This document shows, in pieces, positions 24,292 to 33,700 of a DNA stretch of 42,120 nt. Source of the DNA: an uncultured Lacibacter sp. Its GTDB lineage: Bacteria > Bacteroidota > Bacteroidia > Chitinophagales > Chitinophagaceae. The position numbers and the translations under genes are program-made. The DNA is taken from positions 1 to 42,120 of the forward strand of contig NZ_CAMLGT010000006.1 of assembly GCF_946479605.1 (NCBI RefSeq). The letters are read 5' to 3'. A model generated the notes under the pieces. It made no database searches. It saw only the letters and a list, made by a program, of their open reading frames with translations, and was not told the DNA's origin. Within the stretch, counting starts at the first letter, position 1; each line of letters opens with the position of its first letter.

Positions 24292-25598
24292 TTTTTGCGG
24301 GAAGGTTGCTGCTGTGTGCTGCAATGAATGCCACCTCCGCTCCAGTTGACCATTAATGCATCAATAAACACGATTTTTCTGCCGGGAAATTGTTCTTCAA
24401 ATATTTTCCGCACCTGCTCTTCTTTTTCCTTTGATGAACCATAAGCTGTGTAAGTGGGCAGCAGCACTGTTTTATTTGTTACAAGATAATTCATGTAACT
24501 GCCGGCCGGTACACGGTAAATAGAGTCACCCGCCTTTGGTGCTTCTGATGGAACAAAATTTTTCAACTCCACATCAAATGTTACTTCACCGGAATCGATC
24601 TTTTGTCGTGCCTGTACTTTTTTTGTGATGAGATCGGGCAATGGAACTTTAATAATCGTAAATGCATTCCCATCTTCGTCGGTTGCGTTTTTAAGAATGT
24701 TGTAGTTTTCATTCATCCGCTCATAATTTATCCTGTTAACAGGGTTGAGATCTTTTTCTTTTTCATCAACCCATGCAAGCAGAATTGTATTTGCATCTGA
24801 AAAACGGACAAACTCATCGGTATGACCGCCTGTGCCACCACCGTAATAATTGGTTGTAATGCGACGGAAAAAATTCTGCGGATCATCAGCCAAACCTTTT
24901 TTCATCCAGATGATCTTACTTACCCCCAGCACACGTTTAAACTCTGCTTCAATGTATTCTTTTTTCATACCCGGGTTTCGTTGAAACACGGTTGCCTCAC
25001 ATAAGATCAGTGTGCCTTCACCATTTACTTCAATAGCACCACCTTCGTGTATCACATTCGTTTTCAGTATCACCGCTTTTTCTGCAACGGCCATTTGGCT
25101 GTCAACAGTTCCTGTTTTCATCCGCATTTCTTTGCGCAGGCTGAGATAATGTTCTACACTGTCTTTATTGCCGTTATATTTTTCAAACAGAAAGCCCGGA
25201 TAGCCATAAGCATTCCAGTCAAAATCAGCTACACCCAATTCACCTTTTCCGTTTATTAAAAACGCAGCACCATGATCTCTTATCCAGTAACGGTCGCCGG
25301 GCATGATATACGTTTTGTACATGGTACTGTCAATGCCTTCTGATGCGAGGTAGAGCTTAGCCTTTTGCAGAATGGTATCGTTATGAAAAGCAATTTTAAC
25401 CGTTACATTCGATGCCAGTGCTTTAATGATAGTTGTAACAACAGGATAATAGCCACGTGAGCTGTCTTTTTCCCAGCCAAGCCAAACAGCATCATGTGGC
25501 TCCCACTCGGCAGGCATATAAAACTCTTCAGCAGGTCGTTGTTCTTTACAGGCGAACAGGATAAATGTTGTTGATAATACGAGAAGAATTTTTTTCAT
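24288..25598 (-). CDS. Agmatine deiminase / peptidylarginine deiminase-type lipoprotein
   Basis: The 436-residue protein starts with a lipobox (TFILFACKE, C17), so it should be an outer- or inner-membrane lipoprotein. The body is the PAD_porph/agmatine deiminase fold with all active-site residues: D108 in WIRDHG, E185 in HEGGAIE, H259 and D261 in GGGTGGHTDEFVRF, and the nucleophile C426 in GGGIHCSTQ. Such enzymes replace the guanidino nitrogen of agmatine, arginine or C-terminal peptidyl-arginine with oxygen, releasing ammonia. Cytosolic agmatine deiminases have no export signal; P. gingivalis PPAD is secreted but carries extra domains. The tail after the catalytic Cys is only ten residues. 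It is 29 bases downstream of the serine hydrolase and overlaps the permease. Confidence 0.9.
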   Translation of the reverse strand: MKKILLVLSTTFILFACKEQRPAEEFYMPAEWEPHDAVWLGWEKDSSRGYYPVVTTIIKALASNVTVKIAFHNDTILQKAKLYLASEGIDSTMYKTYIMPGDRYWIRDHGAAFLINGKGELGVADFDWNAYGYPGFLFEKYNGNKDSVEHYLSLRKEMRMKTGTVDSQMAVAEKAVILKTNVIHEGGAIEVNGEGTLILCEATVFQRNPGMKKEYIEAEFKRVLGVSKIIWMKKGLADDPQNFFRRITTNYYGGGTGGHTDEFVRFSDANTILLAWVDEKEKDLNPVNRINYERMNENYNILKNATDEDGNAFTIIKVPLPDLITKKVQARQKIDSGEVTFDVELKNFVPSEAPKAGDSIYRVPAGSYMNYLVTNKTVLLPTYTAYGSSKEKEEQVRKIFEEQFPGRKIVFIDALMVNWSGGGIHCSTQQQPSRKK

Positions 25599-25620
25599 GG
25601 CCTTATCGTGTTTATTTTAT

Positions 25621-25634
25621 CAAATGATCATTTG
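25621..25634. repeat. Perfect 14-bp palindrome between two operon genes
   Basis: CAAATGATCATTTG is its own reverse complement. It covers the stop codon of the serine hydrolase and lies 23 bases before the deiminase start. It may be an operator or an RNA hairpin without loop; no other copy was noticed in the window. Confidence 0.5.
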
Positions 25635-26773
25635 TTTTCTGCTGATTGTATGATCAAACGTAACAGATCAGCTACCTTGCTATCGTCCATCCAGCGTGCT
25701 ACCACAACAAGATCGTGTTCTTTATCAATGATGATGTAGTTGCCGCCGAAGCCCGCTGCATAATATACTTTACTTGAAATGCCCTTCCAGCTTTGATCTG
25801 TATTCAACCACCACATATAACCATAATTTTTATTGGCAGGTGATGGTTGTGTTGCTGCATTGATCCATTTTTCTGAAAGCAGTTGCTGATTTTTCCATTT
25901 GCCATTTCGTAAAAACAATAAACCAAACCTTGCATGATCGTAAGTATTGATGAAAATACCACCACCATGATGACCGCCACCGCTTACTGATTGTACTGTT
26001 ACACCATCCATAGTTACATACGAATTTTCATAGCCAAACCAACGCCATGTAGTTGATGCACCAATAGGATCCATGATCTTTTCTTTTAACACAATTGGCA
26101 ATGGTTTTCGCCAAACCTGCAGCAAGGAGTAGGCAAGCAGGTTTACACGCACATCATTGTATTCATAATTTGTTCCCGGTTCTAGCAGCTTGCGGTTTTT
26201 CCAATCATCAATGGTTCCTTCTCTTGGCGGACGATCGGCCCAATCGTGTAAGCCAAACAAGGTACCGCTCCAGTCGCTTGATTGATTAAGTAAATGATGC
26301 CAGGTAACTTTTGCATTATGTGCACCTTCAAAACTTTCATCCCACACATATTGACCCACTTTGTCATTTACATTTTTAATGAGCCCTTGATCTACTGCTA
26401 AACCTGCAACTGTAGAAAGATAACTTTTTGTTGCGCTGAACGTCATATCAACACGATTCACATCGCCCCATTGTGCAACAATGTATCCGTTCTTAATAAC
26501 CAGGCCCGCTGGTCCACCACGTTCTTTCATTGGGCCGACAATTTTATAACCGGGTTCTCTTGAGTACGATTTCATGTTGGCAATACGCAGATCCCGTTCC
26601 ACTTTGTTTTCATTCTTCAGGGCAAAACTCACTGCACTGTCGAGCCATGCTTTGTTCATTTTTAGCTCTTCAGGTTTTTTTGTTTGCCAGTCAGCATCGG
26701 GATAATAAGCTTGTTGTGCAACTCCACTGAATGCATAAGCACTCACAACAAAGAGCAATAGTTTTTTAATCAT
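25628..26773 (-). CDS. Exported serine hydrolase of the class C beta-lactamase family
   Basis: The 381-residue protein has a signal peptide (MIKKLLLFVVSAYAFSGVAQ). The active site is S113-A-T-K116 in MTFSATKSYLS, with the second-motif tyrosine Y205 in YEYNDVR, where Asp replaces the usual Asn of YxN; that change is common among non-lactamase members. The third motif is near AAGFGGNYIII. The family includes esterases, D-amino-acid amidases and peptidases, so beta-lactam resistance should not be assumed. It is the middle gene of a compact five-gene set, 18 bases after the M20 gene. Confidence 0.9.
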   Translation of the reverse strand: MIKKLLLFVVSAYAFSGVAQQAYYPDADWQTKKPEELKMNKAWLDSAVSFALKNENKVERDLRIANMKSYSREPGYKIVGPMKERGGPAGLVIKNGYIVAQWGDVNRVDMTFSATKSYLSTVAGLAVDQGLIKNVNDKVGQYVWDESFEGAHNAKVTWHHLLNQSSDWSGTLFGLHDWADRPPREGTIDDWKNRKLLEPGTNYEYNDVRVNLLAYSLLQVWRKPLPIVLKEKIMDPIGASTTWRWFGYENSYVTMDGVTVQSVSGGGHHGGGIFINTYDHARFGLLFLRNGKWKNQQLLSEKWINAATQPSPANKNYGYMWWLNTDQSWKGISSKVYYAAGFGGNYIIIDKEHDLVVVARWMDDSKVADLLRLIIQSAENK

Positions 26774-26791
26774 GATCTCTTATTTCAAATT

Positions 26792-28099
26792 TTATTTTTT
26801 AGTCATTTCCATATAATCAAACACAAGATTGCAAAAAGCACTGATGCCTGTTTTAAACGCAGCATCATCAATAAAAAATTCGGCTGTGTGGTGTGATGCA
26901 GAAGTTGCAGGATCTTTTCCTTTTGGTAACCCGCCGATATAAAAATATAAGCCGGGTACTTTCTGAGCGAAGAAAGAAAAATCTTCTGAAATTGTTTCAG
27001 GCGCCACCAGCAACACATTTTCTTTACCGGCAGCTTTTTGCAACGAAGGTAACATAGCGGCTGTTAACGCTTCATTGTTAACTGTAACAGGATAATGTGC
27101 TGAGTATGGAATTTCTACATCAGCTGTTGCACCTGCTGCTTCTGCTGTTTTTTCCACGATCTGTTTAATACGGCTAAACACCAGTGTTTCATCGGCTGCA
27201 CTCAATGTTCTTACCGTGCCGGTCATTTCAACCTTGTCGGCTATAATATTGAAGCGAGTACCGCCCTGTATAGTGCCGATGGTAACAATGGCAGCATTAT
27301 CGGCAATGTTCACATTACGGCTCACAATTGTTTGAAGATTGCTGACGATCTGCGATGCCACCACAATTGGATCAACCGATAACCACGGCTTTGCACCATG
27401 TGCCGATTTTCCTTTCACGGTAATTTTCAGATCAGCCACACCTGCAAACGTACTGCCTGGACGGTAGGTTATTTTACCAATTTCCACCTGTGCATTCATA
27501 TGCAAACCAAAGATCACATCCACTTTCGGGTTTTCTAGCACGCCTTCTTTCACCATCAACTCGGCCCCACCTTCTTCTCCTTTTTGTGAACCTTCTTCTG
27601 CGGGTTGAAAAATAAATTTTATCGTTCCGTTCAACTCTTTCTTCATGCCCGAAAGAATTTCAGCAACACCCATTAGTATTGCGACATGTGCATCATGACC
27701 GCAAGCATGCATCACACCAACTTCCTGTCCATTGTAAATACCTTTTGCTTTTGATGCAAACGGGAGATTTGTTTTCTCTGTTACCGGCAAACCATCCATA
27801 TCGGCACGCAAAGCAATAACAGGTCCCGGTTTATCACCTTTCAAAATTCCAACCACACCTGTTTTAGCAATATTGGTTTTTACTTCCATACCTAATGATT
27901 GCAAATGTTTGGCAATAATGGTTGCTGTTCTTGTTTCCCTGTTACCTAACTCTGGATATTGATGAAAGTCGTGACGCCACTCAATAACCTTCTGTTCAAT
28001 TTTTGCAATGACATTGTTGATGGCTGTATTGTTTTTTGTTTTTTGCGCAAAGCTGTTTTGAAGAGTTGCCAAAAATAATAACAGGAATAAATGCCGCAT
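26792..28099 (-). CDS. Exported M20 amidohydrolase (IAA-amino-acid/hippurate hydrolase type)
   Basis: The protein has 435 residues from the ATG at 28099 (MRHLFLLLFLATLQNSFAQ, a signal peptide); an ATG at 28117 would lengthen the N-region by six residues and is also possible. The binuclear metal site is complete: D100/D102 in ADMDG, C133 and H135 in MHACGHDAH, the PAEEG glutamates (168-169), H200 in GLHMN and a late HH before the last helix. The lid domain lies between. Members of this M20D group hydrolyse N-acyl amino acids and are usually cytoplasmic, so the signal peptide is notable. It lies 35 bases after the DUF1624 stop and belongs to the same transcript. Confidence 0.91.
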   Translation of the reverse strand: MRHLFLLLFLATLQNSFAQKTKNNTAINNVIAKIEQKVIEWRHDFHQYPELGNRETRTATIIAKHLQSLGMEVKTNIAKTGVVGILKGDKPGPVIALRADMDGLPVTEKTNLPFASKAKGIYNGQEVGVMHACGHDAHVAILMGVAEILSGMKKELNGTIKFIFQPAEEGSQKGEEGGAELMVKEGVLENPKVDVIFGLHMNAQVEIGKITYRPGSTFAGVADLKITVKGKSAHGAKPWLSVDPIVVASQIVSNLQTIVSRNVNIADNAAIVTIGTIQGGTRFNIIADKVEMTGTVRTLSAADETLVFSRIKQIVEKTAEAAGATADVEIPYSAHYPVTVNNEALTAAMLPSLQKAAGKENVLLVAPETISEDFSFFAQKVPGLYFYIGGLPKGKDPATSASHHTAEFFIDDAAFKTGISAFCNLVFDYMEMTKK

Positions 28100-28134
28100 G
28101 TAATATTGTTTAGTCATTTGCTGAAGCATCAAAT

Positions 28135-29319
28135 TTATAAATAGCTCAGCCATTTTTTTTCTTTATGATTGGTTTTGTAACGGTCGTACCATTTGCAAAC
28201 AGGATACAATGCCATGATAACTGAAAGCCAAACAAAGTACACGATCCATAAACTATAACCTTCACCGGGTATAATAAATTTAAAAGGAAGTGAGCCTTCC
28301 ATTCCTTCTTCAAGTGTATGTCCTCTTAAAAAGAAAAACAGGATTGATATTATATGGAGCAGGTAAAAATGGACGATATAATAAAACAAGGGAACACGTC
28401 CAAATACAATGGCGAATTTAGCGAAACGTCCGTTTGTGTTTTTAACGAGTGATAAGAAAATAAGTGCAACACCGATAGTGGCACACATAAACAGCAATGA
28501 TGGCGGGTACTTTTGCACATTCATAAAAGCGAAAAATGTTTGCAGTCCTGTTTGTTGATTGGTCCAGCGAAGCGGATCGCCGTAAACATTTGCTGTTCGC
28601 AGTACAATAAACAGCAATAATGAGCCAATGCCCATCCATAGCAACAGTTTATTTCTGCGTTCTGCTTCTGTATTGCTGAAAAGTTTTCCGAAACAATAAC
28701 CAAGTATCATCAATCCTGTCCATGGAAGAAAGGGATACATGATACCTAAAGTAAAACTGCTGCTCAGTTGAAGAAATGCAGGACGGTGCAATAGGCTCCA
28801 CCAAACAGGAAGAGCACTGCGGTTTGCTTCGGCAAAATCTATAAGGTTATGACCAAATACAATTAATAGTCCAACAGCGAGTATCAAACGGAAAGGTAAC
28901 CAGATGAGGAGCCCAAGTAGAACCATGCTGATACCTATAGACCATATTGTTGCAAGAATGATAGTGCTGAAATAAATATCACCCAGCACACCAAATGTCA
29001 TCACCGTTATTTCTATAAGCACCAGCCAAAGACCACGAGTAATCAAAAAGCCACTTAACTCCTTTGTTGTTTTTCTTTTGCTTTGCAGCCAGGCAGAAAC
29101 ACCTGAAAGAAAAACAAAAGTGGGTGCACACAAATGGGTGATCCATCTTGTAAAGTATAAAGCGGCTGTAGTGGTGGCTGGGTTTAACGGGTCGCTGGTG
29201 AATGCTTCCTTGTGAAAAAAATCTCTTGTATGATCGAGTGCCATGATGATCATTACGAGTCCACGAAGCAGATCAATCGACTCAATGCGTTTGGGTGGTG
29301 ATACTGGTTGCTGAAGCAT
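28135..29319 (-). CDS. DUF1624 / heparan-N-acetyltransferase-like membrane protein
   Basis: The 394-residue protein opens with RIESIDLLRGLVMIIMALDHTRDFF, a hallmark of DUF1624 (COG3503), where an LRG...MxxDH motif lies in the first membrane span. About ten hydrophobic segments follow. The family is related to the heparan-alpha-glucosaminide N-acetyltransferase domain, which moves acetyl groups across a membrane, but the role of bacterial members is not established. It is the first gene of the five-gene (-) set. An intrinsic terminator 18 bases before its start codon separates it from whatever lies upstream. Confidence 0.88.
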   Translation of the reverse strand: MLQQPVSPPKRIESIDLLRGLVMIIMALDHTRDFFHKEAFTSDPLNPATTTAALYFTRWITHLCAPTFVFLSGVSAWLQSKRKTTKELSGFLITRGLWLVLIEITVMTFGVLGDIYFSTIILATIWSIGISMVLLGLLIWLPFRLILAVGLLIVFGHNLIDFAEANRSALPVWWSLLHRPAFLQLSSSFTLGIMYPFLPWTGLMILGYCFGKLFSNTEAERRNKLLLWMGIGSLLLFIVLRTANVYGDPLRWTNQQTGLQTFFAFMNVQKYPPSLLFMCATIGVALIFLSLVKNTNGRFAKFAIVFGRVPLFYYIVHFYLLHIISILFFFLRGHTLEEGMEGSLPFKFIIPGEGYSLWIVYFVWLSVIMALYPVCKWYDRYKTNHKEKKWLSYL

Positions 29320-29336
29320 AGTTAGTTGGTTAAAAT

Positions 29337-29360
29337 AAAAAACCGGCCAAGTAAGGTCGG
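29337..29360 (-). terminator. Intrinsic terminator just upstream of the DUF1624 operon
   Basis: On the (-) strand CCGACC (29360-29355), loop TTACTT, GGCCGG (29348-29343), then six T (29342-29337) and more T-rich sequence. The stem has one G-T wobble. It would stop (-) transcripts entering from 29400-29750 and sits 18 bases before the DUF1624 start codon, so it could also act as an attenuator for that operon. Confidence 0.8.
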
Positions 29361-29401
29361 CTGTTGAAATTAGAAAGAAGAATTGATGTATGCAACAACC
29401 A

Positions 29402-29620
29402 TCAAACCTGGTCTTTCGTGAAGAAACAAATCACGGTTTCTTTTTTTAACCTCTTACACAGTACTATCGGGCAATGGAAGCAAAGTAGGGCGTGCCGGAG
29501 TAACACCGTTGTTTTGTTAACGGTTAACTTACTCCAATAGCCGGGATAAAAACCAATAGTTACTAATGGTATGAATAAGTGAAACCATTTTTCGATGTGT
29601 GGGAATAAGATTTTTTTCAT
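29402..29620 (-). pseudogene. Possible remnant or short gene for a membrane protein
   Basis: From an ATG at 29620 there are 72 codons. The first half (HIEKWFHLFIPLVTIGFYPGYWSKL) has the look of a Bacteroidota membrane protein start: an aromatic helix, then GFYPxYW. After about residue 34 the sequence becomes cysteine- and basic-rich (RHALLCFHCPIVLCKRL) and no longer membrane-like, as if the frame had been lost. No sensible continuation appears in the other frames. An intrinsic terminator lies 42 bases after its stop. It could also be a genuine small protein. Low certainty. Confidence 0.35.
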
Positions 29621-29756
29621 TTACACAAACGCTGAAGCTTACGCATTCTGTTTCCGGATATATTAATTGAACATGATTTCCTATTAAATAATAAAAACAA
29701 ACCCCACCACATTTGCATTATGATGAGGTTGTTTATCAATCAACATGGAAAAAGGG

Positions 29757-30497
29757 TTATTTCGAACTCAGGTCTTTACGCATAAACAATAATTCGCTCC
29801 AGCTTTCCTGTGTATATTCTGCTATATCTTTTAAATACTGTGCAAACGAACCTTCGCCATGCACGCTTTCATATACCTCTTTAAATGGTTTGCGGAAGCC
29901 TGCAGCCCGTTCTTTCAATCCCTGTTTATACCTTGTGGTTAAGGTGTATTGCGAAGGACCAGAAGAACTGCTTGCATACACAGCAACACTTACACCTGAA
30001 GCTTCCCAAGCTTTTTTAATTTTTTTAATGATGGCTAAAACGTTATCGTTCTGTCCCATTTTTGGATAAACATGCGTGATCTGGATCTTGTCGGTAAAAT
30101 CGCCCAGGGCAATGGTGCTTAACGATTCCTGGTAAACAGAATAGCCGCCGCTTTGCCGGTCAGTTAAATAGATAGCCACATTTTTATTCCAGTCGTTTTG
30201 ATGTTCGGGGCTTATGTCGCCTCTTGCATCTTCACTCTCCCAACTCTTTGGGCCTTCGGTAATATGATAACCGCCAATATCCGGCCCCGATTGGATGGCA
30301 AACACACGCCAGTGATGATCGCCGCTGTGATATTTTTGGGCATGGGTTGCAACGGCCTTTTCAAATTCTGCGATCTTATCAATTTTAGGAAATACCCGGT
30401 GTGTAGATATTACATTTTTGGTTTGGCTGAATCCGACAAAAGAAAACAGCAGCATCAGTAAGCAAGCGCTTAGCCTGGTAATAAGTTTCTGTTTCAT
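29757..30497 (-). CDS. Exported protein of unknown function, perhaps two ferredoxin-like repeats
   Basis: The protein has 246 residues from the ATG at 30497 (MKQKLITRLSACLLMLLFSFVGFSQ, a signal peptide); a longer frame from 30587 adds 30 residues without an export signal in front. The mature part seems to hold two related halves, each opening with a strand and HRVFPK or THVYPK, a helix (AEFEKAVATHAQ; NDNVLAIIKKIKKAW) and later beta strands. This is the layout of dimeric alpha/beta-barrel proteins such as NIPSNAP or monooxygenase-like families, but I do not recognise the family. It is divergent from the hybrid two-component regulator, which may control it. Confidence 0.82.
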   Translation of the reverse strand: MKQKLITRLSACLLMLLFSFVGFSQTKNVISTHRVFPKIDKIAEFEKAVATHAQKYHSGDHHWRVFAIQSGPDIGGYHITEGPKSWESEDARGDISPEHQNDWNKNVAIYLTDRQSGGYSVYQESLSTIALGDFTDKIQITHVYPKMGQNDNVLAIIKKIKKAWEASGVSVAVYASSSSGPSQYTLTTRYKQGLKERAAGFRKPFKEVYESVHGEGSFAQYLKDIAEYTQESWSELLFMRKDLSSK

Positions 30498-30523
30498 ACA
30501 AGTTTGTTTTGGTTTTGGAACAA

Positions 30524-30575
30524 TGTGAGTAAATGCTCTTTCAAAGCTCTGCTCAAACCCCAAATTTTGTGAGTA
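30524..30575. promoter_or_regulatory. Candidate direct-repeat operator next to the hybrid regulator
   Basis: TGTGAGTA occurs at 30524-30531 and again at 30568-30575, 44 bases apart (about four helical turns), both in the divergent gap just before the exported-protein gene. Between them GCTCT...TCAAA also repeats (30536-30546 and 30547-30558). AraC-type proteins often bind paired direct repeats. Confidence 0.35.
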
Positions 30576-30648
30576 CAAATCAACCATTGAGCTTCAGTTT
30601 TTCTGCATTCAACAGGACAAATTGTGCAGCAGCAGGATAAATTCATCA

Positions 30649-30660
30649 TTCTGCGCAGAA
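30649..30660. promoter_or_regulatory. 12-bp palindrome upstream of the hybrid regulator
   Basis: TTCTGCGCAGAA is a perfect palindrome 63 bases upstream of the regulator start, in the 226-base divergent gap. It is a candidate operator; no protein can be assigned. Confidence 0.3.
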
Positions 30661-30723
30661 ACGATTGTTTTAACAGAAGACGGATAGAATAAAAAATAAG
30701 GCTTCGATTATCTTTATAAGGAA

Positions 30724-33700
30724 ATGCTCCCCAGCCACATTACTACTAAACTGCTGCTTATCCTTTTTGGGATTTGGTTGGCTACGCCCGTTTTCGCTCA
30801 GCTGAAATATAAGCAGTTGACGACATCTGATGGCTTGAGCCAGGGTTATGTGTACGATATTTTGCAGGATAAAGATGGCTTTATGTGGTTTGGTACGAAG
30901 GACGGGCTGAACCGTTACGATGGGTACAGCTTTAAAGTGTATACCTACGACAGCTACAACCCCAATTCAATCAGCAATAACAACATTAACCGGCTTTTTG
31001 AAGACAGTAAGGGAAGGCTTTGGGTAACCACTGATGATGGTATTAATATTTACGATAAACGACGGGACAACTTCCGGCGCATTTTACACAACCCCAAAAA
31101 AGCGAACAGTCTTTCCGGTAATAAAATTTATTTGCCTGTAATTGAATTGCCCGACGGAAGGTTTCTGGTATTTCCACAGGAAAAAAGTTTAAATGTTATT
31201 TCGCTGTCTGCAGATTTTTTAGAGAACAATACCCAACCTGTTATTACACATTTATCTGCACCGGGAGTAACTAATGTTAACTGCATGTATATGGACGGCA
31301 GGAAAAAAATCTGGATCATTTCTGATAAGGTTTACGAACTGCTGCCCAACGATCTGTCGCTTGTATGGCGTAAGAATAGTTTTGTTTTTGGACAAACAGC
31401 CCCGGCCGAAAATGGGAGTGTGTGGGCCGATGATGTTTTCTTTAGCCAGGTGCAGGATACAAATGCCTATGCGCTGTTTTCAAAAGACATCACCAAAGGT
31501 CATGGCAGAACTTTTTTGCACGAAACAGATAAAAAGAGATTTTGGCTGGGCATTACCGATTCGGGCAGGCTTGAAATTTTTGATATTAAAAACTGGAAAC
31601 GTGGCAGCCCGGTTGATCCCGAAAAAACAAGGTTGTATAGTTTTTCTGAAGTAACGCCAACAAGAATTTATAAAGATCGTTCGGGACTTGTGTGGGTGGG
31701 CACTAACGGTTATGGTTTGCGTAAGTACAGCAACGACACTGAAAAGTTTCATCACATCGCCCGTGCCATGAGTGTGCGAAAAATAATGGGACTGCCCAAC
31801 AACCAGGTTTTTGTTACAGGATGGGGCGATTTAAAAAGGTTTGATACAGATGGAAATAATTTAACCGGCAAAGAAGAAAAGGTATTGTTTGATGGCCGTG
31901 ATTTTTTTATGGGCAAAAACTTTACCATTTGGGGTCTGTATCGTAAAAAAGGTTACAGCGCCGATAATTTTGATGAAGTAATAGAAAAACTAAACCTGGT
32001 AACCAAAACTTCAAGTACCTACAGGATCAATGTTAATCGGGAAGAAGAATTGATGGAACCAAAACTGGAAGACAGCAAAGGCAATATCTGGCTTACTGGT
32101 TTTGGAGGAAGGATGATCGTATTAAATCCGTTTACCGGGGTGTATAAAAAAATTACGATCAATACCGATGTTGCGAACCCAATGTTAAAAGGAGCACCGA
32201 TAACTGCATTGCATGAAGATGCAACCGGTGTTTTTTGGGCTGGCACAGAAGATGGACTGGCAAAAATTAACTTTCAATTCAACACAACAGCAGCACCAAC
32301 AATTACATGGTATAAAACAAACGCTTCAGATAAAACAGCTTTAAACTACAGCCATGTGTCCTGCATCATTAATGATACGTTCGATAAAAATATTTTGTGG
32401 GTGGCAACAAAAGGCGGTGGTCTTAATCGTTTGAATCAATCAACCGGTCGGTTTACACATATCACAACCAAAGAAGGTCTTTGCAACAATGTAGTGTATG
32501 GGTTGTTGACAGATGATGCAGGTAATATTTGGGGCAGCACCAACAGTGGTATTTTTTGTTTACTGAATGGCAATAAAGAAGAACAAGGTAAGTGGTTGTT
32601 TCGCCATTTCACAAAAACCTCCGGCTTGCAGGACGATGAGTTTAACACTGGTGCTTATGCAAAACTTGCCAATGGCAATCTGGCTTTTGGTGGCGTAAAC
32701 GGGCTGAATATATTTAACCCGTCAACAGTTTTACAAACCGGGTTTGTACCCAATATTTTTATCACGAATATTTTAGCAGGTAATGAAGTGGTGTTTCCGA
32801 ATGATAAAACAGGCATTCTTCAACAGGCTATTGAACAATCATCTTTCATTACGTTAAATCACCTGCAGGATATTTTAACCCTGGAGTTTTCATCGCTTGA
32901 TTTTACATCGCCTGCTCAAAATAAATACCGTTACCAGTTGGTGGGCATTGATAAAGATTGGGTTGAAAGCGGAACAAGAAGAACAGCAACCTATCTGCAT
33001 TTGCCACCCGGCCATTATACATTTAAAGTGCAGGGCAGTAACAGCCAGGGTACATGGAGCAATAAGATTGCCGAATTAAAAATTATTGTAAGTCCGCCGT
33101 GGTGGCGCACGTGGTGGGCTTATGTTATTTATGTATTGCTGATAGTTTTTGCAGCAATAGCGTATTTTTTGTTCAGGATTAATAAAGCAAAGCTGCAATC
33201 GCAATTGCATTACGAGCAGCAGGAAGCAAAACGAGTAAAAGAATTAGATACACTCAAAACACAACTCTATGCCAACATCACCCACGAGTTTCGTACGCCG
33301 CTCACTGTTATACTGGGCATGGCCAACCAGGTAAAAGCAGAACCGGAGAAATACCTCGACAATGGCGTGGATATGATTGTCCGCAATGGGAAACATTTAC
33401 TGAACCTTGTAAATGAAATGCTCGATCTGTCGAAGCTGGAAGAAGGAAAAATGACGCTTCATTTGGTGAATGGCGATGTGATTCATTTTTTACGCTATGT
33501 GGTAGAGTCGTTTCAATCGTTGGCAGCCGGACAGCAAAAACAATTTCACTTTTTAGCGGATGCAGATGAACTTGCAGTAGCTTATGATGCAGAAAAATTA
33601 CGACAGATTATTTCTAATCTTTTATCCAATGCGTTGAAGTTTACGCCTGCACAGGGTAATGTGTATGTAAGTATTTCTCAAGAACCAGCAACGAAACATA

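Larger units (their letters stand above)
29320..29756. other. 437-base stretch without a confident gene
   Basis: The stretch holds the terminator described at 29337-29360, a possible decayed reading frame at 29402-29620, and an AT-rich (+) stem AAGAAAC/GTTTCTT (29421-29442) followed by T. I saw no repeats, RNA gene or clear promoter in 29621-29756. Confidence 0.6.

Noticed and set aside
25628..26773. Beta-lactam resistance gene
   Set aside because: The SxxK fold is shared by esterases and peptidases, and the operon context points to metabolism instead.
30709..30716. TATCTTTA as the -7 box of the hybrid regulator
   Set aside because: The box fits, but there is no matching -33 element, and the transcript would start almost at the ATG.
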